Assembly: GCA_902536005.1 (NCBI GenBank)
Contig: CACAVT010000004.1
Location: 1-45,849 of the forward strand
Source of the DNA: an uncultured Pelagibacteraceae bacterium
GTDB taxonomy: Bacteria > Pseudomonadota > Alphaproteobacteria > Pelagibacterales > Pelagibacteraceae
DNA: 45,849 nucleotides
Reading direction: 5' to 3'
The stretch's first letter is position 1, and each line of letters starts with the position of its first letter. The position numbers and the translations under genes were made by a program. The notes under the pieces are model-generated. The model had not been told where the DNA came from, ran no database searches, and was given only the letters and a program-made list of their open reading frames with translations. Positions 38,816 to 45,849 of this stretch are shown piece after piece.

Positions 38816-39627
38816 TCAAGTTGTTCTAAAAATTCCTCGAATTGTTTTTTTTCTAATTTAGAAGATTGTTTTTTTCCTGGAAATTTTCCATTCATTGAAT
38901 CTTTTTTAAAAGCCTTCAGAGCCTTTACTCTTTCTAGTTTTATTTCATTTCTAAGTTTCAATAAATTTCCATATGCTTTTGAATGTCTTGGGGGATTTTC
39001 TGTATCGCCACAGATATCTTCCATAAATAAATACATTACATCAGCGTTTTTACCTGAACCTAATGAAACAGTAACTATATCTGTACGCTTTGAAATTTCA
39101 CCCATTACGTTTTCAGGTATTACTTCACACTCAGCCGAAAAAGCACCTGCGTCTTCTAATCTTTTAAATTTTTTAAAAAGTTCGTAAGCTTCATCAGCAG
39201 TTTTGCCCACAGCTCTTAAGCCACCAATCCAAGTAGATTTTCTTGGAACTAAACCTAAATGCCCCATTACTGGAACATCTTCCTTAGCCAGCATTTCAAC
39301 TATGTCCATACTTCTTGGTGTCATAACTGCATCAGCACCATTCTCTAATGCTTTAAAAGCTCCACGCATAATATCTTCTGCAGTTACAAACTCATTCAAC
39401 ACCAAAGCAGCTGTTAAAAATAAATTTTTTGAACCTTCTCTTACAGGAATTACGTTTTTTGCATTTGATATAATCATGTCAAAGCCTGCCTTTTCAGCTG
39501 CATCGGCTTCCTCAACACTATTCGCTGTAACTTGTGTAAATTTTCTTTTTCCTTTTGCTGCTTTTAAATCCCCAACAGTCAAATTTCTTTTTGCTGGTTT
39601 AGCAGCCCACGTATAGATATTCTTCAT
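38812..39627 (-). CDS. Divergent PanB (ketopantoate hydroxymethyltransferase)-like protein
   Basis: VPVMGHLGLVPRKSTWIGGLRAVGKTADEA aligns with PanB GHLGLTP region; other active-site segments diverge. Confidence 0.75.
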   Translation of the reverse strand: MKNIYTWAAKPAKRNLTVGDLKAAKGKRKFTQVTANSVEEADAAEKAGFDMIISNAKNVIPVREGSKNLFLTAALVLNEFVTAEDIMRGAFKALENGADAVMTPRSMDIVEMLAKEDVPVMGHLGLVPRKSTWIGGLRAVGKTADEAYELFKKFKRLEDAGAFSAECEVIPENVMGEISKRTDIVTVSLGSGKNADVMYLFMEDICGDTENPPRHSKAYGNLLKLRNEIKLERVKALKAFKKDSMNGKFPGKKQSSKLEKKQFEEFLEQLD

Positions 39628-40040
39628 TTAATTCCTTTATATAGAATATCTCTCCTATCAATAAATTCCTCAAAGGTTTTAATGGTAATTACTGAAGGTA
39701 AAATAAATATAGATCTCTTGTCCCTCTCGTTTCTTATAATTCTAAAATAACCTTTTTTAATTGCAGTATCGATATAAACATTTGAGGTTAAATATGATTT
39801 TTCAATTACTTTAAGCAATTGATTTTTAGTTATTGATTTATTTTTGTAATAAGCAAGCATAACCATATGTAACATTATCCAATGTTGTGGGGTTAAAGAA
39901 AACCAATTCAATAATTCATTAGCTAATCTTCCTTCAAAATCTCCAAGTGATATTTCGGCTAATTGAATTCTTTTTTGAGTAAGTTTTGGAATTTTTTTTT
40001 GTTCTTCGAAGTGCTTAGGATACTTGAACTGTCTTTTCAT
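39624..40040 (-). CDS. MarR-like winged-helix transcriptional regulator
   Basis: 138 aa; LTSNVYIDTAIKKGYFRIIRNERDKRSIFILPS recognition-helix/wing layout. Confidence 0.65.
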   Translation of the reverse strand: MKRQFKYPKHFEEQKKIPKLTQKRIQLAEISLGDFEGRLANELLNWFSLTPQHWIMLHMVMLAYYKNKSITKNQLLKVIEKSYLTSNVYIDTAIKKGYFRIIRNERDKRSIFILPSVITIKTFEEFIDRRDILYKGIK

Positions 40041-40052
40041 TTAAATAAATTT

Positions 40053-40067
40053 AAACTCATTGAGTTT
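40053..40067. promoter_or_regulatory. Palindrome AAACTCA-T-TGAGTTT upstream of the MarR-like gene
   Basis: Perfect 7-bp arms, 12 nt upstream of the start codon. Confidence 0.45.
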
Positions 40068-40068
40068 T

Positions 40069-41046
40069 CTATTCAATACTATTTTTACTTAATAGTTCTT
40101 TATAAATGTTATTAACTCTATGTACTTCTGTTGCGGTATTAAAATAACCTTCATATTCTATTTCTTCAGGTGATACATCAAAATGATAATGTCCTGCATC
40201 TCTGTCATGTTCGTAAGAATGAAAATGAGTATGTTCACCAGACTCTCTTAGATTTAATTCTCCTCCAGTAGGATCACCAGTCCAAAGAATAGAATAACAT
40301 TGTAATTTTGGTCCAACCGGTTCATAAAATTGAAGAAAATCTTTTACACATTTCATTTGTTTTGGATCATAATACTCGTGTTTAATATCTTTATAATCAG
40401 GTTGCACATGCGATCTTATTTTTCCATTTAATACTCTAAATACGCCAGCAAGAGACAAATGTTCATTATCTTTAATTTTTAAATTTTTTGATAAAGAAGA
40501 CCTCATTGCTTGAGGCAAAGAACCTTGTTCTCCATTTCTACCTTTAATTTTAATTTTAATTACTTTTCCTTTTTTGCCGTCTGTATAATAAATGTTTCCA
40601 AGTCCACCGTGTTTTTTTGCAGAATACTTTTCAACAATACATTTTTTGTCTGGACTCACTCTTGCTATTATTGATTTAGACTCATCAGTTATCAAATTTT
40701 CATTAATAACTAATTCTCCACAATGACCATCTAAACATGACATTGCACCTGATCCAGCTCCTAAAGCATAAGATTTTTCAGAATCAATCATTTTAGATAT
40801 TTCTTGATAGTCAAACTCTGCACCAATAAATTTTGGATCATGCATATAAGGCTCTCCGCCAACATCTATTATTTTTTGATTTCCACTAATTCCTTCTGAT
40901 GGACAATCCCAATCTCTTAGATTTGGGCAATCTACCACTTCTACCTCAACGTTTTTGAAATTTTCAGACAATCCTTTTCTTAACGCATCTGAAATATCTT
41001 CTAGTAGATAATTTTTAAAAGTTCCTTTTTCTATTTTTAATTGCAT
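40069..41046 (-). CDS. DUF1907 / C11orf54 (PTD012)-like ester hydrolase
   Basis: C-terminal GEHTHFHSYEHDRDAGHYHFDVSPEEIEYEGYFNTATEVHRVN matches the metal-binding signature of the human C11orf54 family. Confidence 0.8.
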   Translation of the reverse strand: MQLKIEKGTFKNYLLEDISDALRKGLSENFKNVEVEVVDCPNLRDWDCPSEGISGNQKIIDVGGEPYMHDPKFIGAEFDYQEISKMIDSEKSYALGAGSGAMSCLDGHCGELVINENLITDESKSIIARVSPDKKCIVEKYSAKKHGGLGNIYYTDGKKGKVIKIKIKGRNGEQGSLPQAMRSSLSKNLKIKDNEHLSLAGVFRVLNGKIRSHVQPDYKDIKHEYYDPKQMKCVKDFLQFYEPVGPKLQCYSILWTGDPTGGELNLRESGEHTHFHSYEHDRDAGHYHFDVSPEEIEYEGYFNTATEVHRVNNIYKELLSKNSIE

Positions 41047-41075
41047 GATGATAATAAGCTATAATTTATTTTGCA

Positions 41076-41093
41076 TATTGTCTATAGATAATA
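41076..41093. promoter_or_regulatory. Near-perfect palindrome in the divergent DUF1907/PanE-like promoter region
   Basis: TATTGTCTATAGATAATA, 8 of 9 pairs complementary. Confidence 0.45.
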
Positions 41094-41134
41094 TATATAA
41101 TTTCTATACATAAATAATTTTAAATAAGGTAACG

Positions 41135-42079
41135 ATGATTAACAAAGATTTGAAAGTAGCTGTCCTTGGTGCAGGAGCGATGGGCTGCTTGTTTGGTGGT
41201 TTGCTTGCAGAAAAAGGTTTAAATGTAATTTTAATTGATGTTTGGAAAGAGCATGTTGATGCAATTAATAAAGATGGTTTAAAGATGGATGGACATGGCG
41301 GAGATCGAGTAATAAAAGTTAAAGCCACTTCAGATCCATCTTCGTTAGATAAAATAGATGCTGTAATAGTTATGTGTAAAGCAACTGCATTAGAACCAGC
41401 TCTAAATAGTATTAAAAATATTATTGGTAAAAAAACAGTCTTCATGTCTTTTCAAAATGGTATCGGTCATGAAGCAATTATTCAGAGTATTGTGGGTAAT
41501 GAAAAAGTAATTGGTGGGACAACTACTCAAGCTTCAAATATTTTAGGACCAGGTCATATAATGAATCATGGTTCGTTACCATCTTGGATTGGTGAATATG
41601 AAGGAGGAATAACAGAAAGAATTACAGAAATAGCTGACACTTTTACTGCACATAATTTGGAAATGATTGCGGCTGAAGATGTAAAAAAAAGAAAATGGAT
41701 GAAACTTTTTGCTCTAACAGCAATTGGACCTTTATCTGCAATTTTTGATCTTCATCATACCGACTTGTATATAAACAACAAAGCAAATGAAGTATCTCGT
41801 GGTTTAGGTAAAGAAATAATTTTAGAAACTAGAGAAGTTGCACTTGCTGATGGTGTAAATGTTTCTGAAGATGAATGCTTATTTATGTTTAATAAAATTG
41901 TAGATTCAATGCAAACTAACAAGTCATCAATGGCTTTTGACGTTCAATACAAGAGAAAAACTGAAATAGACTTTATTAGTGGTGCGGTTTCAAAAATAGG
42001 TAAAAAACATGGTGTTAAGACGCCATTAAATGACCTTATGTATAAAATGATTAAAGTGAAAGAAGGTATGTACAGCTAA
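41135..42079 (+). CDS. 2-dehydropantoate 2-reductase (PanE/ApbA) family protein
   Basis: VAVLGAGAMGCLFGGLLAEKG, CKATALEPAL, FQNGIGHE, KRKWMKLFALTAIGPLSA. Confidence 0.88.
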   Translation: MINKDLKVAVLGAGAMGCLFGGLLAEKGLNVILIDVWKEHVDAINKDGLKMDGHGGDRVIKVKATSDPSSLDKIDAVIVMCKATALEPALNSIKNIIGKKTVFMSFQNGIGHEAIIQSIVGNEKVIGGTTTQASNILGPGHIMNHGSLPSWIGEYEGGITERITEIADTFTAHNLEMIAAEDVKKRKWMKLFALTAIGPLSAIFDLHHTDLYINNKANEVSRGLGKEIILETREVALADGVNVSEDECLFMFNKIVDSMQTNKSSMAFDVQYKRKTEIDFISGAVSKIGKKHGVKTPLNDLMYKMIKVKEGMYS

Positions 42080-42949
42080 ATGCTTAGTACAAATAAATTA
42101 AAAAAAATCAAAAGTAACTTTCCAGTTTTAGTTGGTGACAATGTTGTTTCTAAAAGTATTTGTAATTTATTAATTAAAGAAATTAGTAAGTCTAAATCAT
42201 TTGATGATATGATTATGGGTGGTAGAAGCAGAATAAATAAAGGTTCGAAAAATTTTAATTCATATATTAAAAACTCAGTTAACTCTGCAAAACTTTTTAA
42301 GCTTTTTAATAGTAAGTCTTTTTATAAAAAAATTGAAAATCTTTTCACAAAAAATTTTAAAGATGGATCGTGGGTTAATTTACATAAACCAAAATCCTTT
42401 AATCCTAAAAAGTTCACTATTAAAAAAAAATTAAATTCCAATGAATTAAAAAAAATGTTGGGTAATAATTATACTAATCCTAAAGTAAATTTAGATATAG
42501 ATTTTTCAGTATCAAAAGGAGGGTATAGATTAAGGCCTCATAGGGATGATATAACTAGGTTATATAATTTCTTAATTTATCTAACAGACATACCAAAAAA
42601 GAATGGCGGCTCTCTAACTATCTATAGGAAAAAGATTAAAAAAAATTTAAGAAAAAGTTTTAGAAGATTTCCAAAAATAAATGAGCTAGAAATAGTTAAG
42701 TCTTTTACACCCAAAAAAGGAACTGTTGTTTTTTTTCAATCTACTCCAAATTCCTATCATGGAGTAAAGCGCTTTATAGAGAAAAATTGTCCAAAACGTT
42801 TTTTTATTTATGGAAGTTATGCTTTAAACAAACCAGTTATATGGAATTATAAAGGAATCTCGTATTATCCTCATATAGTTAGTAACAAAAAAAGAATGTT
42901 GACCTCTTTTCATGACGCGAACTATTTAACCACAGCACCAAACCATTGA
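42080..42949 (+). CDS. Fe(II)/2-oxoglutarate-dependent oxygenase-like protein
   Basis: HRDDITRLYNFLIYLTD (HxD), YHGVKRF (distal His), KRFFIYGSYAL; begins directly after the panE-like stop. Confidence 0.7.
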   Translation: MLSTNKLKKIKSNFPVLVGDNVVSKSICNLLIKEISKSKSFDDMIMGGRSRINKGSKNFNSYIKNSVNSAKLFKLFNSKSFYKKIENLFTKNFKDGSWVNLHKPKSFNPKKFTIKKKLNSNELKKMLGNNYTNPKVNLDIDFSVSKGGYRLRPHRDDITRLYNFLIYLTDIPKKNGGSLTIYRKKIKKNLRKSFRRFPKINELEIVKSFTPKKGTVVFFQSTPNSYHGVKRFIEKNCPKRFFIYGSYALNKPVIWNYKGISYYPHIVSNKKRMLTSFHDANYLTTAPNH

Positions 42950-42980
42950 AATTATTTCAATGATAAAATAAATTTTAACA

Positions 42981-43961
42981 ATGACAAATACTTTTCAAAA
43001 AAAATTATATGAGAATGGTTACTTAATTGTTAAAAATATACTTAACTATAGAAGAGACTTAAAACCAGTTCTTAATGATATGGAATTTGTCATGGATTGT
43101 CTCATTCAAAAGTATGCAAAAAAAACTGAGGTTAAAAAAGTTCTTAATCTAAATTTTAAAAGAAAATATTCATACATATCAAAACTTAATATTTATGATC
43201 TAGATCAATACTTTAATACAAGATTACCTAGAGACCATGTTAAAAGAGATAGTGATTATTTCGCTACTCAATCATTATGGAATTTAATTACAAATAAAAG
43301 TATTTTAGATATTGTAGAAAAAATTTTAGGCAAAGAAATAATGTCTAACCCTGTTCAAAATACTAGAATCAAACAACCTGAAAACAAATTACCAAAAGGA
43401 TCAATTCATGACGGCTTAAGTGGTAGAACACCATGGCATCAAGACGCTGCAGTTTTGAATTCTAAAGGACAAAAATTAACTGATATGGTTACAGTATGGA
43501 TTCCTTTCACCAAAACTACTAAAAAGAATGGATGTATGATTACAGTAAAAAAAATTAATAAAATGGGATTATTAAACCACGTATCAGGATATAGAGGACA
43601 GGTGGAATTAAAAAATAGTGAATTACTTGATGATATGGAACACATTTATTTAGAGGCAAATGTGGGTGATATAATATTATTGCACAAGCATTCTATTCAC
43701 TGCTCATTACCGAATAGATCAAATGATTTTAGAATTAGTGCTGATTTGAGATATAATGTTGCAGGACAACCATCAGGTAGGGAGCCGCTTCCAAACTTTT
43801 ATGTTAGAAGTAAAAATAAAAAAAATCTTAAAGTTCAAAATTTTAAACAATGGTTATCTCTGTGGGAGAAAGCTAAAGAAAGACGTATTGGAAAACATGC
43901 ATTTAAGTATCCTCTGCCAACGTACAAGAATAATAAAAAAGATTTGTCTAATTTAGTTTAA
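42981..43961 (+). CDS. Phytanoyl-CoA dioxygenase (PhyH) family protein
   Basis: TPWHQDAAVL (HxD), VTVWIPFTKTTKKNGCM, GDIILLHKHSIHCSLPNRSNDFRISADLRY. Confidence 0.88.
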   Translation: MTNTFQKKLYENGYLIVKNILNYRRDLKPVLNDMEFVMDCLIQKYAKKTEVKKVLNLNFKRKYSYISKLNIYDLDQYFNTRLPRDHVKRDSDYFATQSLWNLITNKSILDIVEKILGKEIMSNPVQNTRIKQPENKLPKGSIHDGLSGRTPWHQDAAVLNSKGQKLTDMVTVWIPFTKTTKKNGCMITVKKINKMGLLNHVSGYRGQVELKNSELLDDMEHIYLEANVGDIILLHKHSIHCSLPNRSNDFRISADLRYNVAGQPSGREPLPNFYVRSKNKKNLKVQNFKQWLSLWEKAKERRIGKHAFKYPLPTYKNNKKDLSNLV

Positions 43962-43976
43962 TATTTAAAAAAATTA

Positions 43977-44900
43977 ATGACTAAAATTTTAATTACAGAA
44001 TTCATCAACCAAAATAGTTTACAAAATTTAAATAAAAAATTTGATGTTATGTATGATGAAAAATTGTGTGAAAATGAAAAAAAACTAATAACAATGGTTC
44101 AAGATTATGATGGTTTGATTGTTAGAAATAAAACTCAGGTGAATTCAAATATTTTAAAAAATGCAATAAAATTAAAATTTATTGGAAGGCTGGGTGTTGG
44201 TTTAGACAATATTGATACAGAATATTGCAAAAATAAAAATATTCATGTTCAACCAGCTACAGGAATGAATGCAGATTCTGTTGCTGAATATGTTGTTTTT
44301 TCATCCATGTCTCTTATTAAAAAAATTCCAATGTTTCATAACGGAACTATCAAGGGTGAATGGCCAAGAACAACCATTAAATCTACAGAAATAAACCAAA
44401 AGTATTTAGGAATAATAGGATTTGGCACAATTGGAAAAAAAGTTGCTGAGTATTCTTCAAAAAATGGTTTAAAGATTTTAGTGTACGATCCTTATGTTAA
44501 GGAAATAAATAATAAAGAAATTGACGCTAAATTATTAAGTTTAAAGGAGATATATGAAAAATCAGATATCATTTCCATACACCTCCCTTTAACTGATGAA
44601 ACTAAGAATTTGATAAATAAATCGTCATTTTCTCAAATGAAAAATAAACCGATTTTAATAAATACCTCTAGAGGGAGTATAATAAATGAGAGTGATTTAA
44701 TTGAAGCTTACAACAAAAATAATATTTCTGGCTTTGCTCTAGACGTGTTTGAAAAAGAACCAATAGAGAGTGAATTTTACAACAAGATAAAGCCAGGTAT
44801 GAATTGTATATTAACACCTCATATTTCTGGTGTAACAACTGAGTCAAACATTAGAGTAAGTGACTTTATAGTTAAAAAAATTACAGATTATTTTAACTAA
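43977..44900 (+). CDS. D-3-phosphoglycerate dehydrogenase-like 2-hydroxyacid dehydrogenase
   Basis: GRLGVGLDNID, GIIGFGTIGKKVA, NTSRGSIINE, FEKEPIES, LTPHISG. Confidence 0.9.
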   Translation: MTKILITEFINQNSLQNLNKKFDVMYDEKLCENEKKLITMVQDYDGLIVRNKTQVNSNILKNAIKLKFIGRLGVGLDNIDTEYCKNKNIHVQPATGMNADSVAEYVVFSSMSLIKKIPMFHNGTIKGEWPRTTIKSTEINQKYLGIIGFGTIGKKVAEYSSKNGLKILVYDPYVKEINNKEIDAKLLSLKEIYEKSDIISIHLPLTDETKNLINKSSFSQMKNKPILINTSRGSIINESDLIEAYNKNNISGFALDVFEKEPIESEFYNKIKPGMNCILTPHISGVTTESNIRVSDFIVKKITDYFN

Positions 44901-45849
44901 TTATTTCTTCTAGATTTATTAATCGACCTTGTTTTATTGATTGCTCTGCAGCCTCTCCTACAGCAACAGCAATTAAACCATCTTCTAATGAAACCTCTGG
45001 ATCTGAATTATTTTCAATAGCTTTCAAAAAAGCTAAGTGTTCGTAGTAAGTAGATCCATGATGGTGGCCAGCCTCAAGAATTTTTTTATCTACTTCAATG
45101 TTTTCAACATGTGTTTTGCCATCTCTCATTCCAATTCTTATATTTGATGAGGTTTTGCCTGAATCATCGGAGGGGACTGAAGTTTCAATTTTTCCTTTAT
45201 TTCCTGTGGCTACAAGCTCTTCTTGCATATCAGAATTTTCTGCAAACATGCAAAGCTCAAGCAAACTTCTTGCTCCATTTTCAAAATTTACAATCACATA
45301 GGCATTATCAATGATGTCTGGCTTTTTTCCATTATACACTTCATCTAAATGGTTAACGTCTTGACCACCACTTGCATAAACACTGAGCGGCTTACTTTGG
45401 ATAATCAATCTCATTAAATCAAAGAAATGGCAACATTTTTCAACAAGTGTGCCACCAGTATTTTCTTCAAAACGATTCCAGTCATTTACTTTTTTTAAAA
45501 AAGGAAATCTATGTTCCCTTATGGTTAAAGTTTTTAAATTACCAATTTTGTTATTATGAATTTCACTAATAAACTTTGAAACTGGCGGCATATATCTATA
45601 CTCCATTGCAGTCCAAAATACTGAAGGATAATCTTTTGTAAGTTTTTTTATTTCTAAGCAATCTTTTGTATTAGTGCATAATGGTTTTTCTATTAATATA
45701 TGTTTTTTAGTTTTGATTACATCTTTCAAGATTTCTATATGAGTAAAGTTAGGAGATGAAATTAAGTACACATCAACAATATTTTTTTCAATCATTTCTA
45801 AATGATTTTTAAAACAAAAAACTTTTGTTTTTAGAATTTCTTTACATTG
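44893..45849 (-). CDS. Gfo/Idh/MocA family oxidoreductase, N-terminus truncated by window edge
   Basis: HILIEKPLCTN (EKP) and GGTLVEKCCHFFDLMRLI; frame stays open to base 45849 with no Rossmann N-terminus present. Confidence 0.88.
   Translation of the reverse strand, partial: QCKEILKTKVFCFKNHLEMIEKNIVDVYLISSPNFTHIEILKDVIKTKKHILIEKPLCTNTKDCLEIKKLTKDYPSVFWTAMEYRYMPPVSKFISEIHNNKIGNLKTLTIREHRFPFLKKVNDWNRFEENTGGTLVEKCCHFFDLMRLIIQSKPLSVYASGGQDVNHLDEVYNGKKPDIIDNAYVIVNFENGARSLLELCMFAENSDMQEELVATGNKGKIETSVPSDDSGKTSSNIRIGMRDGKTHVENIEVDKKILEAGHHHGSTYYEHLAFLKAIENNSDPEVSLEDGLIAVAVGEAAEQSIKQGRLINLEEIIS

Noticed and set aside
39203-39616. 137-aa plus-strand ORF opposite the PanB-like gene
   Set aside because: Shadow ORF; the minus-strand frame carries the PanB-like motifs.
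38812-42079. panB/panE as a pantothenate biosynthesis cluster
   Set aside because: No panC or panD nearby, the PanB active-site segments diverge, and the context is catabolic; PanE-family folds have many other roles.
1-45849. Mobile element, phage, toxin-antitoxin or anti-phage defence island
   Set aside because: No integrase, transposase, tRNA-flanked junction, phage structural gene or defence signature seen; gene content is metabolic.

Overview
AT-rich, gene-dense alphaproteobacterial window. Gene content and the TPP-riboswitch/ThiV-type locus suggest a SAR11/Pelagibacterales-like streamlined genome (inference). Positions ~1-14.5 kb are mostly housekeeping: RseP, YajQ, SRAP/YedK, TesA-YbbA-YbbP, a minimal beta-CA-like protein, SOUL, TauE, an ABC-2 exporter and a thiamin-precursor SSS symporter behind a TPP riboswitch. 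Positions ~14.5-45.8 kb are a dense carbohydrate/carboxylate catabolic region. It has three uptake systems: a GtsABC-like aldose ABC transporter, a TctCBA tripartite transporter and an Rbs/Frc-like ABC transporter. It also has two paralogous XylB-like sugar dehydrogenases, ROK and ribokinase-family kinases, GalM and FucU mutarotases, a PdxA-like dehydrogenase, IolD, an aldehyde dehydrogenase, an HpcH/HpaI aldolase, divergent PanB/PanE-like proteins, a C11orf54/DUF1907-like protein, a MarR-like regulator and two Fe(II)/2OG-type oxygenases. The most notable structural signals are: (i) all three solute-binding-protein genes are followed by a strong intrinsic terminator, one of them inside the 5' coding region of tctB next to a hairpin presenting the tctB start codon; (ii) a compact TPP riboswitch whose conserved 3' AGGGA can act as the Shine-Dalgarno; (iii) tesA/ybbA start codons overlap divergently in the palindrome ACTCATGAGT; (iv) all six convergent gene junctions have zero or negative spacing; (v) a repeated operator-like palindrome TTCWACT-N3-AGTTGAA upstream of the aldose-binding-protein gene; (vi) a possible uncharacterised pathway around a DUF1907/wHTH/PanB-like operon. 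No rRNA, tRNA, CRISPR or mobile element was seen.
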